Below the pieces are notes generated by a model. That model was not told the DNA's origin and ran no database searches. It worked only from the letters and a program-made list of their open reading frames with translations. Positions 45,719 to 54,739 of a DNA stretch of 62,281 bases are shown one piece after another. The DNA is taken from positions 1 to 62,281 of the forward strand of contig NZ_AEPF01000056.1 of the NCBI RefSeq assembly GCF_000193735.1, in the 5' to 3' direction. How positions within the stretch are numbered: position 1 is the stretch's first letter; every line of letters starts with the position of its first letter. Both the position numbers and the translations under genes were made by a program. Origin of the DNA: Neisseria sicca 4320 (GTDB taxonomy: Bacteria > Pseudomonadota > Gammaproteobacteria > Burkholderiales > Neisseriaceae).

Positions 45719-45861
45719 TTTATATATTTACCTACTTTATATATCTACCTATCCTTAAAGCTTGATAAGCAGCCGATACAATATTCATTGAAAAGACTGA
45801 AAACGATTGTCAAACCAATCTGCATACCCGCATCTATTCTTTTATTCATTTATGTTCACAC

Positions 45862-45903
45862 AAAAGGTCGTCTGAAAACCAATCTTGGGTTTCAGACCTT
45901 TCG
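45862..45903 (-). terminator. Damaged uptake-sequence hairpin after pyrD
   Basis: AAAAGGTCGTCTGAAAACC pairs with GGTTTCAGACCTTTC, the latter having lost three bases of the uptake core. It lies just beyond the pyrD stop. Confidence 0.55.
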
Positions 45904-45918
45904 TGTTGGAAATTGCGC

Positions 45919-46923
<1,005 letters not shown>

Positions 46924-47078
46924 GGGTTTCTTTCGGATGATTGGCAAACCGCCGTATTTTACCCGAAACTGCCGTATTTTCCTGCCAGCCAAACAAATCT
47001 TCAAATGAAATGCCGTTTTGAACCGTCTTAAAATCCGCTATACAATCATATCGATAACGTCGTCTGAAAGGATTTCTG

Positions 47079-47729
47079 ATGAAGCCTGAACTGATTATTT
47101 TCGACTGGGACGGAACGCTTGCCGATACGACTCGCCCGATTATCCGTACGTTCCAACAAAGTTTTGCCGACTGCGGCTTAAAAGCCCCCGATGCGGATGT
47201 CATCCGCGCCTTAATCGGTTACAGCCTGCCCGAAATCATCTTCCGCCTTGCGCCTAATGCGGGCGAACACCTGCGCGAAGAATTGGCAGAAACCTATGCC
47301 GCGCATTATCTGAATCCGAACAATCACAATATGACCTTGTTCCCCGAAGCCATTCCTTGTTTGAACACTTTAAAACAACAAGGCTTTTGGCTTGCCGTAG
47401 CGACAGGCAAAGGGCGTACGGGTTTGGACCGTTCTATTATGCAGACGGGGACGGCAGATTTTTGGATGGCAACCGCCTGCGCAAGCGAATATGCGTCCAA
47501 ACCCGCGCCCGATATGGTTTTTGCCTTATGTTCCGAATTAGGGCTGGAGCCTTCGCAAACTTTGATTGTCGGCGATACGACCCACGATTTGGATATGGCG
47601 GCAAATGCGAAAGCCCCTGCCGTTGCCGTACCGACCGGCGCGCATACCGCCGCGCAACTGGCAACGCGGCCGAATTTGGCAATCTTGAACGATTTGTCCG
47701 AGCTGCCCGGCTTTATCGCGCGTTTATAA
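47079..47729 (+). CDS. HAD phosphatase, phosphoglycolate phosphatase-like
   Basis: 216 residues. HAD motif I FDWDGTLADT (D9, D11), motif II/III in LAVATGKGRTGLDR and SKPAPDMV, motif IV IVGDTTHDLDMA. Helical cap domain between residues about 15-80, as in Gph. An uptake core GTCGTCTGAAA merges into AAAGGA, the ribosome binding site. Substrate uncertain. Confidence 0.88.
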   Translation: MKPELIIFDWDGTLADTTRPIIRTFQQSFADCGLKAPDADVIRALIGYSLPEIIFRLAPNAGEHLREELAETYAAHYLNPNNHNMTLFPEAIPCLNTLKQQGFWLAVATGKGRTGLDRSIMQTGTADFWMATACASEYASKPAPDMVFALCSELGLEPSQTLIVGDTTHDLDMAANAKAPAVAVPTGAHTAAQLATRPNLAILNDLSELPGFIARL

Positions 47730-47763
47730 TGCGTGGTCTTCATTTCGTTTTCTGATTTTGAAC

Positions 47764-47809
47764 AAAGGTCGTCTGAAAACCCGCTACCTTTGTTTTCAGA
47801 CGACCTTTT
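47764..47809. terminator. Bidirectional uptake-sequence terminator
   Basis: AAAGGTCGTCTGAAAAC and GTTTTCAGACGACCTTTT flank a 12 base loop between convergent genes. Confidence 0.75.
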
Positions 47810-47822
47810 AGCATGAACTTCT

Positions 47823-48659
47823 TTATCGTCTGCCCGCGATAACGCGCTTTACCGCCTGCACCATATCGGCAACCGCGTTTTCCGCGGTATGCAGGTAAAG
47901 GGCGGGTTCGACGAGTTCCAATTCGTTGAGCAGCAACCTGTCGCCGATCAGCGTCCCGTCTATGCGGGCGTATGCCGGTATTTCAGGCAGCATGTCCAAT
48001 ATCTGCCATGCGGTTTCGATTGCTTTTTCCGGCGGCGCGGCGGGGCTGACGGCGACTCCGTAGGCGGAATTGGCGCGCCATTCGCCTTGGGGCGGCATAC
48101 GCAGTACGGCATGGCTGAAATGCCCGTCAAAAAACACCAGCGAGGTTTCGCCCGCCGTTTCGATTTCGCGGATATAAGGCTGGACGATGACGCCTTTCGG
48201 ATAATCCTCCGCCTTCAACGACACTTCTCCCGCCCTGATTTTCGCCACGCCGCGTCCGCTCTGCCCGATAACGGGTTTGACGACCGCTTCCCGCCAGCCC
48301 CGATTTTTTAAAATGTCTTCCAATTTTTCTTTTTCAGACGACGTCTGCACGCTCGGAATCACGTCCGCCCCCCATTCTGCCAAATCGCACAAATAACGTT
48401 TGTCCATGTTCCAACGCATCAGCCCGACGGGGTTGATAAACCTTTGCCCGCACGCTTCCGCTTCGGTCAGCCACTGCCCAAATGCTTCAGGCTCCGCCGC
48501 ATAATCCCATGCGCACAAAGGCAGGATAAAGGCGGATTTCGGGCGGTTTTGCCAAGGCGCGAAGGCGGTGGGTATGCCGTTCCGTGTCAGCGCATCCGCC
48601 AACGGCAGCAGGTTGGACGGCGGCTCGGGGTAGGTGAGGTAGGTGGTAATCGTCAGCAT
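47823..48659 (-). CDS. ATP-grasp domain protein (RimK/glutathione-synthetase-like)
   Basis: 278 residues from ATG 48659. ATP-grasp elements: WREAVVKPVIGQSGRGVAKI (ATP-binding Lys and glycine loop), VQPYIREIETAGETSLVFFD, and RIDGTLIGDRLLLNELELVE with the metal-binding Glu/Asn set. Similar stand-alone proteins include DcsG-type and uncharacterised prokaryotic glutathione-synthetase-like ligases. The in-frame SSEKEK is encoded by an uptake core at 48331-48343. Substrates unknown. Confidence 0.8.
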   Translation of the reverse strand: MLTITTYLTYPEPPSNLLPLADALTRNGIPTAFAPWQNRPKSAFILPLCAWDYAAEPEAFGQWLTEAEACGQRFINPVGLMRWNMDKRYLCDLAEWGADVIPSVQTSSEKEKLEDILKNRGWREAVVKPVIGQSGRGVAKIRAGEVSLKAEDYPKGVIVQPYIREIETAGETSLVFFDGHFSHAVLRMPPQGEWRANSAYGVAVSPAAPPEKAIETAWQILDMLPEIPAYARIDGTLIGDRLLLNELELVEPALYLHTAENAVADMVQAVKRVIAGRR

Positions 48660-48850
48660 GGCGGACTTTCGAAAAATGAAATGACATAATATTGACAAGG
48701 GGTTATGTCTTTGCTTGATATTTCAGACGACCTTTTATCGGGCAAACGGCAGGCGTCTTCTGAACAATAAACACCATCACGTTTGTAATAAAAACTTCCC
48801 TGAATAACGGAACTTTTCCGTTTATTTTAAATCTATTAGTCTCGCATATA

Positions 48851-48869
48851 AATAATAAAGATTCTTATT
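48851..48869 (+). promoter_or_regulatory. Candidate Fur box
   Basis: AATAATAAAGATTCTTATT matches the 19 bp consensus GATAATGATAATCATTATC at 12 positions. The match is modest, but the location before an iron-chelate-type importer supports it. Confidence 0.4.
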
Positions 48870-48870
48870 T

Positions 48871-48902
48871 ATATATAAATTATATATAAATTATATATAA
48901 CA
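48871..48902 (+). repeat. 11 bp tandem repeat in promoter region
   Basis: ATATATAAATT is repeated twice, followed by a third, altered unit ATATATAACAT. Its position between the Fur-like site and the ribosome binding site means copy number would change promoter geometry. Confidence 0.6.
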
Positions 48903-48928
48903 TTATTTATTAAAAGGATTTTACTCTA

Positions 48929-50044
48929 ATGAAACTTTCGCGCTTCTCCTCCCTTGCCCTTGCCGCCGCATTGGCATTCGGCACTGCCGCCGCCCATGCC
49001 AAACCGGTTCAAATTACCGATGTCAACGGCCGCAAAGTAACCGTCGACCTGCCCGCCAAACGCGTGGTTTTGGGCTTTTATTATCAAGACTACATGGCCA
49101 TCGGCGGCAAGGACGCGCTGAATAATGTGGTCGGCTTCTCCAAAGCGGTTTGGGCCGACTGGGCGCCGCCGAGCTGGGCGGCGTTCAGCAAAGCCGTGCC
49201 TAAGCTGAACCAGCTTGCCGACGTGGGCGAGGTGGAAGTCGGCACGTTCTCCGTTGAAAAAGTATTGGCGTTGAAACCCGATTTGCTGATTCTGGCGGAT
49301 TGGCAGTATAAGGCTCTGGGTTCAGACCTTGCCCGCATCAACAAAGCGGGCATTCCGATTGTGGTGTTGGACTACAACGCGCAAACGGTCGCCAAACACA
49401 TCCAATCGACCAAACTTATCGGCACGCTGACCGGCCAGCAACAAAAGGCGGACAAATTGGCGGCGGACTACAAACGCATCGCCGATACCATCCAAGCGCG
49501 CGTGAAAAAAGCCAATCTGCCCAAGCCTAAAGTGTATGTCGAGTTCGGCAACAAAGGCCCTGCGGAACACAGCGTAACCTTCGGCAAGAGTATGTGGGGT
49601 TCGATGGCGACGCTGGTCGGCGGCAACAATATCGCCGCTTCTTCGGTCGAGTTCTACGGCCCGATCAATCCTGAAAAAGTCCTCGCCGCCAAACCCGACG
49701 TCATCGTGATTACCGGTCGCGAAACCGAATTGAAGAAAAGCCCGACCGCCATGGTGATGGGCTGGGGCATTCCGAAAGCCGAAGCGGAAAAACGCTTGGC
49801 CGGTTTTGCCAAACGCGCCGGCTGGGCGAACCTGCCTGCGATTAAAAACAACCGCCTCTACGCCGCCTACCACGCCAATTCGCGCACACTCTCCGACGGC
49901 GCATCGATTCAATTTATGGCCAAAGCGATTTATCCGCAGTTGTTCAAAGACTTCAATCCTGAAAAGACTTATATCGACTTCTACCGCCAAAACCTGCCGG
50001 TTGTACCGAACGGTACGTTCTACCTGTATCCGAAAGGGCAATAA
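48929..50044 (+). CDS. ABC transporter periplasmic metal-chelate/siderophore-binding protein
   Basis: 371 residues. Sec signal peptide ending AAAHA (no lipobox), then a class III binding-protein fold: VQITDVNGRKVTVDLPAKRV at the N-terminus, LKPDLLILADWQYK, and VLAAKPDVIVITGR in the second lobe joined by a long helix (about residues 155-195). It resembles siderophore and cobalamin binding proteins (BtuF/FhuD superfamily). The permease and ATPase follow after a repeat-filled gap. The ligand is probably a ferric chelate. Confidence 0.88.
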   Translation: MKLSRFSSLALAAALAFGTAAAHAKPVQITDVNGRKVTVDLPAKRVVLGFYYQDYMAIGGKDALNNVVGFSKAVWADWAPPSWAAFSKAVPKLNQLADVGEVEVGTFSVEKVLALKPDLLILADWQYKALGSDLARINKAGIPIVVLDYNAQTVAKHIQSTKLIGTLTGQQQKADKLAADYKRIADTIQARVKKANLPKPKVYVEFGNKGPAEHSVTFGKSMWGSMATLVGGNNIAASSVEFYGPINPEKVLAAKPDVIVITGRETELKKSPTAMVMGWGIPKAEAEKRLAGFAKRAGWANLPAIKNNRLYAAYHANSRTLSDGASIQFMAKAIYPQLFKDFNPEKTYIDFYRQNLPVVPNGTFYLYPKGQ

Positions 50045-50300
50045 GGCGGGCTTCTGGGTTTCAGACGACCTTTTTATGCGGAAGGTCGTCTGAAAGCAGC
50101 GTGGGTTTTGTACAGAACCGTAGCGTGGGCTTTGCCCACGGGTGATGTTTGCGGGAATGACGGCTGGTAATAAGCTGTATCGATGTAAGAGGTTGATTGT
50201 ATCTGTATCCGAAAGGGCAGCAAGGCGGGCTTATGGGTTTCAGACGACCTTTTTATACGAAAGGTCGTCTGAAAGTAACGTGGGCTTTGCCCACGGGTAA
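50024..50300 (+). repeat. Tandem duplication of binding-protein gene tail plus terminator
   Basis: CTGTATCCGAAAGGGCA(A/G) and the following aaggcgggctt...gggttt plus uptake hairpin occur at 50024-50095 and again at 50203-50274, an offset of 179 bp. GTGGGCTTTGCCCACGGGT(G/A)ATG also recurs. The second copy has no reading frame attached. Confidence 0.88.
50059..50095 (+). terminator. Uptake-sequence hairpin, first copy
   Basis: TTTCAGACGACCTTTTT and GGAAGGTCGTCTGAAA 12 bp after the binding-protein stop. The second copy at 50238-50274 has the same structure. Confidence 0.6.
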
Positions 50301-50413
50301 TGTTTACGGAAATGATGGCAAGCGGTATGGGGTTTCCTGTTTTCGTGGGCGAAGCCCACGCTACGACTTTCCGTCGTGCCGAGTGGGGGGCTTCAGGTGG
50401 GTTTGACTGTTTT

Positions 50414-50602
50414 GGCCCTCTCCCTAACCCTCTCCCACGGGGAGAGGGGATCAGATAACTGAAGTCCAACCATTGTTTTGATTCCCTACAATTTGCCCCC
50501 TCTCCCACGGGGAGAGGGAACAGATGACTGAAATCCGACCATTGTTGTGATTCCCTGCCATTTGTTCCCTCTCCCCGTGGGAGAGGGTTAGGGAGAGGGC
50601 AA
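50414..50602. repeat. GC-rich REP-like palindromic repeat cluster
   Basis: The ends are inverted copies: CCCTCTCCCTAACCCTCTCC at 50416 and its complement ending at 50600. Inside, a 70 bp unit beginning CTCTCCCACGGGGAGAGGG is tandemly repeated at 50430 and 50500, and each CCACGGGGAGAGGG is itself a hairpin. A related single copy lies at 52605-52640. It looks like a mobile-repeat family rather than an IS; no transposase is present. Confidence 0.75.
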
Positions 50603-50722
50603 AGCCGTTTGGAATGCCGTTATCCCGATTTTCAAAAAACCACCCTTCAAAACGGATACAGACAAAAGAGATGGTTGGGCATGGATGTCCGGCCTTGTTC
50701 CTTAATTTCAAAGGCTTAAAAA

Positions 50723-51769
50723 ATGAATGAGTCGGTTGTCGCCGAGATTGTGAGGAACCAGCGCAAGTTGGAAGGCAAGCGTTGGTTGATTGTTTTGATG
50801 TTTTTAATCATCGCGGCGGTCAGTTTTCTATTCGACATCGCCACCGGCCCTGCGATGACGGACACGCTGCCTGTCGGCGAAGTGGTCAATGTTTTGCTGG
50901 GCAAACCCGAAACAGACGAGATGAACCGCCTGATTGTGATGGATTTGCGCCTGCCGATTGCGGTGATGGCGCTGGTGGTCGGTGCGGCTTTGGGTGTCGG
51001 CGGGGCGGAGATTCAAACGCTCTTGAACAATCCGATGGCCAGCCCTTATACGCTGGGCTTGGCGGCGGCGGCGGGTTTGGGCGCGTCGGCGGTGATTGCG
51101 TTCGGCGGTTTCGGGCTGCCTGAAACGGTCGCCGTCCCCATCGGTGCGTTTGTGATGACCATGCTGGCTTCGGGCATCTTGTTTCTGTTTGCCTCGGCGC
51201 GCCGCTTTAATTCGGCGATGCTGGTGTTGGTGGGGATTGCGCTTTTGTTTCTGTTTCAGTCGATTCTGTCGCTGATTCAGTTTATCGCCGCGCCTGAGAT
51301 TTCGCAGCAGATCCTGTTTTGGCTGTTCGGCAGCCTGACCAAGGCGACTTGGGAAACGGTCATCGTTACGGCGGCGGTTACGGCGGTATGCGTGTTTCTG
51401 CTTTCGCGCGATGTGTGGAAGCTGACTGCGCTGCGCCTGGGCGAAGAACGCGCCGTCGGGCTGGGCATCAATCTGCAACTTTTGCGACTGAAAACGCTGG
51501 TATTGGTAGCGGTGATGACGGCAACGGCCATCAGTTTCGTCGGCGTGATCGGCTTTATTGGATTGGTCGCTCCGCATGTGGCGCGGATTCTTTTGGGCGA
51601 AGACCAACGTTTCTTCCTGCCCGGCGCGATGCTGGCGGGAGCGGCGTTTTTATCGGTGGCGAGCGTGTTGTCCAAGGTGATTATCCCCGGTGCGCTGTTT
51701 CCGGTGGGCATCGTTACGTCGTTTGTCGGCGTGCCGTTCTTCTTCTGGATTGTGTTAACGAAACGGTAG
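50723..51769 (+). CDS. ABC transporter permease, FecCD family
   Basis: 348 residues with about ten predicted helices. The core RLPIAVMALVVGAALGVGGA, the TLLNNPMASPYTLGLAAAAG motif and FIGLVAPHVARILLGEDQR near the C-terminus are diagnostic of BtuC/FecCD permeases that carry ferric-chelates or corrinoids. It has no good ribosome binding site beyond weak purines and sits 680 bp from the binding-protein stop. The stop TAG is fused to an uptake sequence that ends in the ATG of the ATPase gene. Confidence 0.94.
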   Translation: MNESVVAEIVRNQRKLEGKRWLIVLMFLIIAAVSFLFDIATGPAMTDTLPVGEVVNVLLGKPETDEMNRLIVMDLRLPIAVMALVVGAALGVGGAEIQTLLNNPMASPYTLGLAAAAGLGASAVIAFGGFGLPETVAVPIGAFVMTMLASGILFLFASARRFNSAMLVLVGIALLFLFQSILSLIQFIAAPEISQQILFWLFGSLTKATWETVIVTAAVTAVCVFLLSRDVWKLTALRLGEERAVGLGINLQLLRLKTLVLVAVMTATAISFVGVIGFIGLVAPHVARILLGEDQRFFLPGAMLAGAAFLSVASVLSKVIIPGALFPVGIVTSFVGVPFFFWIVLTKR

Positions 51770-51780
51770 GTCGTCTGAAA
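51768..51780 (+). other. Uptake sequence bridging permease stop and ATPase start
   Basis: T-AGGTCGTCTGAAA-TG: the stop TAG supplies the first AG, and the last A is the first base of the next ATG. TAGG is the only purine-rich element in ribosome-binding range. Confidence 0.85.
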
Positions 51781-52547
51781 TGTTGAAACTTGAAAACGTC
51801 CATATCCGGCGCGGCGATTATGTGGTCGCCGACAATATCGATTTGACGCTGGAACAAGGCAAAGTCTATTCCGTGCTCGGCCCGAACGGCACGGGCAAAT
51901 CCTCGCTGATGAAAACGATTTTCGGCGAAGTGACGCACAAAGGCACCATCCGCTACGGCGACGAAGTGTTGAGCAAAATCCACCTGCAAAGCTGGCGCAA
52001 ACGCATAGGCTATATGCCGCAGGACACCGCCGCCGAAGCCTCGCTGACCGCGCTGGAAGTCGTGTTGCTCGGCCGCATGGACGCGCTGCACATGCACGTC
52101 GGCGACGAACTGCTGCACGAAGCTGCAAGTATCATGGCGGAGCTGGGCATCGGCCATCTGGCGCACCGCGACGTTATGCGGCTTTCCGGCGGACAGCGGC
52201 AGCTCGTTATGTTTGCCCAAGTCATGCTGCGCCGCCCCGAAATCCTGATGCTGGACGAACCGGTCAGCGCGCTGGATATGCACCACCAGTTGAATCTCTT
52301 GGAGCGCGTGGTGCAATACACGCACGAACACAATCTGGTTACGCTGATGGTGTTGCACGATTTGAGCCTCGCCGCGCAGTTTTCAGACGGCGTGATTCTG
52401 CTCGGCGAAGGCAAAGTACAGGCGCAGGGCGCGCCGCAGGACGTGTTACAGGCGGACATGATCGGCAGATTGTACAAAGTGGACATCGAGCTTTTGTACG
52501 ACAGCAAAGGCCTGCCCGTTATCCGCCCGATGCGGAAGAGTGCGTAA
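51780..52547 (+). CDS. ABC transporter ATP-binding protein (FecE/FepC type)
   Basis: 255 residues. Walker A LGPNGTGKSS, Q-loop GYMPQDTAAE, signature LSGGQRQLVMFAQ, Walker B ILMLDEPVSALD, switch histidine VLHDLSL. It powers the chelate importer with the adjacent permease. Confidence 0.96.
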   Translation: MLKLENVHIRRGDYVVADNIDLTLEQGKVYSVLGPNGTGKSSLMKTIFGEVTHKGTIRYGDEVLSKIHLQSWRKRIGYMPQDTAAEASLTALEVVLLGRMDALHMHVGDELLHEAASIMAELGIGHLAHRDVMRLSGGQRQLVMFAQVMLRRPEILMLDEPVSALDMHHQLNLLERVVQYTHEHNLVTLMVLHDLSLAAQFSDGVILLGEGKVQAQGAPQDVLQADMIGRLYKVDIELLYDSKGLPVIRPMRKSA

Positions 52548-52604
52548 CTTAACCGCTCCTGCAAATGTCGGATTTGAGCATCCGGCCTGCAAACTCCCTG
52601 CAAT

Positions 52605-52640
52605 TTATCCCCTCTCCTGCGGGAGAGGATTAGGGAGAGG
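52605..52640. repeat. Single REP-like palindrome
   Basis: TCCCCTCTCCTGCGGGAGAG then GATTAGGGAGAGGG repeats the end structure of the cluster at 50414-50602. Confidence 0.65.
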
Positions 52641-52716
52641 GCGGTAAATCCAAGGCTTGCCTCTCCGACTCATCAGCCCGCCCCATATTTTTTTATCCTT
52701 AGAAAGGACTTTCTCC

Positions 52717-53148
52717 ATGAAAAAATCCCTCTTCCTCCTGATGCTGACTGCTTCCCTAAGCGCATACGCCGCCAACCACGAAATCAAAATGCTCGACAAC
52801 GGCAAAGACGGCAGCATGGTGTTCGAACCCGGCTACGTCAACGCCAAGGTCGGCGACACCGTAACCTTCAAAGCCGCCAACAAAGGCCACTGGGTGCAAA
52901 GCAAAGCCCTGCCCGACGGCGTTGCCGACTTCCTCTCCGAAGACGGCAAAGACTTCACGCTCAAGCTCGACAAAGAAGGTGTGTATGTCTATACCTGCCC
53001 GCCGCACCGCATGATGAACATGAGCGGCGTGATCCAGGTCGGCAAACCGGTGAACAAAGCCAAAGCGCAAGCCGTTGTGGACGAACTGGAAAACCGCGCC
53101 ATGCAGAGCAAGGGTCGTCTGAAAAAATACATGCAGCAGGTCAAATAA
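52717..53148 (+). CDS. Pseudoazurin (type 1 blue-copper electron carrier)
   Basis: 143 residues from ATG 52717 (AGAAAGGA upstream). Signal peptide ends SAYAA. Copper ligands: H58 (KGHWVQ), C94, H97 and M102 in YTCPPHRMMNMSGVIQV, the C-x2-H-x4-M spacing of pseudoazurins. A periplasmic donor to copper nitrite or nitrous oxide reductases in other bacteria; no such reductase is in the window. The C-terminal KGRLKKY is coded by an uptake sequence. Adjacent to the metal importer. Confidence 0.92.
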   Translation: MKKSLFLLMLTASLSAYAANHEIKMLDNGKDGSMVFEPGYVNAKVGDTVTFKAANKGHWVQSKALPDGVADFLSEDGKDFTLKLDKEGVYVYTCPPHRMMNMSGVIQVGKPVNKAKAQAVVDELENRAMQSKGRLKKYMQQVK

Positions 53149-53162
53149 ACCGCCGAACAAAC

Positions 53163-53207
53163 AAAAGGTCGTCTGAAACCGTTTTCCGTTTTCAGACGAC
53201 CTTTTTA
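53163..53207. terminator. Bidirectional uptake-sequence terminator
   Basis: AAAAGGTCGTCTGAAAC and TTTTCAGACGACCTTTTT pair between the convergent pseudoazurin and LysR genes. Confidence 0.78.
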
Positions 53208-53223
53208 GTTTTGAACGATGACC

Positions 53224-54120
53224 TTATTGCCCTTCCGCCGAAATCTTCTCGTTCAGAAAATCAATAAAACTGCGCACCTTCGCGCTTAAGAACGCCCTGT
53301 CCACATAAACCGCGTTTAATTGATCGGCCCGCACCCGATAGTCCGGCAGCAGGCGGACCAGTCTGCCTTCCGCCAAATCGCGTCTCACCGCCCACAGCGG
53401 CTGATAGGCGATGCCCGCGCCCGCCCTGACCAATTCGCGGATCATCAGCGTATTGTCGCTTAGAATCACCGGATTGAGCGTCAGAATGCTTTTTTCGCCC
53501 GTTTTCTGATGTGTGATTTCCAAATTGCGCTGGTCGGTGTAGGACGGCAGGATGGCGGGATGGCTCATGGCTTCTTCGGGCGTTTGCGGCTTGCCGTGTT
53601 TTGCCAGATAGTCGGGCGAGGCGAGCAGGACGAATTGGATTTGCGCCAACGGTTTGACAATAAGCGACGGCGACAGGGTTTTTGAGACGCGCAAGGCGAG
53701 GTCGAAGCCTTCGGCAATCAAATCGACGTGGCGGTTGTCGAGTACCAAATCAAGCGTGACTTCGGGATAGCGTTCGCGGTATTCCGCCAGCCAGTTGCTG
53801 ATTAAATTGCCTGCAAACCAAAGCGGCATGGTCACGCGTAACATACCCTGCGGCGTGTCCGCCCCGCCTGCCGCCTTTTGCGCGGCGGTGTCGAGCGTGT
53901 CGAGCGCGTAGCTGCATTGGCGGTAGTATTCTTCGCCCGCTTCGGTCAGGTGGAGGTTGCGGCTGTTGCGGTGCAGCAGCTTGGCTTTAATCGAATTTTC
54001 CAGATGGCTGACGTGTTTGCTCGCCATTGCGGTGGAAATATCAAGCTGCTCGGCGGCGCGGGTGAAGCTGCCGCTTTGGACGACTTGGCGGAAAACTTTG
54101 AGGCTGAACAGGGTATCCAT
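53224..54120 (-). CDS. LysR-family transcriptional regulator
   Basis: 298 residues. The winged helix SFTRAAEQLDISTAMASKHV begins the protein. The effector domain contains GMLRVTMPLWFAGNLISNWL and LVRAGAGIAYQPLWAVRRDL, typical of the large AaeR/CrgA-like branch common in Neisseria. Divergent from doxX, which it probably controls; N. meningitidis CrgA has a comparable arrangement with a flavoprotein target. Confidence 0.9.
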   Translation of the reverse strand: MDTLFSLKVFRQVVQSGSFTRAAEQLDISTAMASKHVSHLENSIKAKLLHRNSRNLHLTEAGEEYYRQCSYALDTLDTAAQKAAGGADTPQGMLRVTMPLWFAGNLISNWLAEYRERYPEVTLDLVLDNRHVDLIAEGFDLALRVSKTLSPSLIVKPLAQIQFVLLASPDYLAKHGKPQTPEEAMSHPAILPSYTDQRNLEITHQKTGEKSILTLNPVILSDNTLMIRELVRAGAGIAYQPLWAVRRDLAEGRLVRLLPDYRVRADQLNAVYVDRAFLSAKVRSFIDFLNEKISAEGQ

Positions 54121-54242
54121 GTTTTCTTTTTGGGAAACGTTGTGTCAATAAAAGCAGTATATATCTACTGGCAGTAATTATCTATACTGCCCAGATAAGA
54201 TTAGTTTTCATTCCGTTCTTACATTTTGATTAGGAGTATGCC
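54121..54242. promoter_or_regulatory. LysR/doxX divergent promoter region
   Basis: 122 bp, with an interrupted dyad around 54158-54188 (ATATATCTACTGGCAGTAAT, then TATACTGCCCAGATA); both halves contain an inverted CTGGCAGTA/TACTGCCCAG element, a good candidate regulator site. Confidence 0.55.
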
Positions 54243-54644
54243 ATGTCTGCAACCTGCGCCCGTATCCAACCTATTTTATTGTCCGTATTGCGTATCGTAA
54301 CTGCTTACCTCTTCCTCTTACACGGTACGGCAAAATTCTTCGGCTTCCCGACCGCCATGGGCAGCGGCTCGCCCGAAGGCTTGATGCTGGTGGCGGGTAT
54401 TTTGGAAGTCGTCGGCGGCATCATGCTGATTTTCGGAATGTTTACCCGTCCTACCGCCTTCGTCCTGTCCGGTCAGATGGCGGCTGCCTACTTTATGGCA
54501 CACGCCTCCCAAGGTTCGGCGCTGTTCCCGCTTGCCAACGGCGGCGAATCGGCAGTCTTGTTCTGCTTCGTGTTCCTCTATCTCGCAGCAGCAGGCGGAG
54601 GCTCATTGGCATTGGACAACCTGATTGGCAAAGACAAAGCCTGA
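54243..54644 (+). CDS. DoxX-family membrane protein
   Basis: 133 residues with four predicted helices. LRIVTAYLFLLHGTAKFFGF, then GILEVVGGIMLIFGMFTRPT, is the DoxX signature. GGAG lies upstream. DoxX-type proteins are linked to redox and thiol stress, but the biochemistry here is unknown. Followed by a nitroreductase gene in the same direction; the divergent LysR gene is the likely regulator. Confidence 0.9.
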   Translation: MSATCARIQPILLSVLRIVTAYLFLLHGTAKFFGFPTAMGSGSPEGLMLVAGILEVVGGIMLIFGMFTRPTAFVLSGQMAAAYFMAHASQGSALFPLANGGESAVLFCFVFLYLAAAGGGSLALDNLIGKDKA

Positions 54645-54675
54645 TGTACCCAAAGGTCGTCTGAAAACAAACAAA

Positions 54676-54705
54676 GCGGGTTTGGGAATCCATTTCCCAA
54701 CCCGC
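54676..54705 (+). terminator. Hairpin between doxX and nitroreductase genes
   Basis: GCGGGTTTGGGAA pairs with TTCCCAACCCGC with one bulged base. No T-run, so it may be an attenuator. Confidence 0.5.
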
Positions 54706-54739
54706 CGACTGATTAAACATCAATCAAAGGAAAAACAAA

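Larger units (their letters stand above)
48660..48928 (+). promoter_or_regulatory. Control region of the metal-chelate ABC importer
   Basis: 269 bp without a gene. It contains a lone uptake sequence (48721-48733), an A+T-rich promoter zone, a Fur-like sequence at 48851 and an 11 bp tandem repeat at 48871. AAAGGA at 48913-48918 is the ribosome binding site of the binding-protein gene. Confidence 0.55.
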
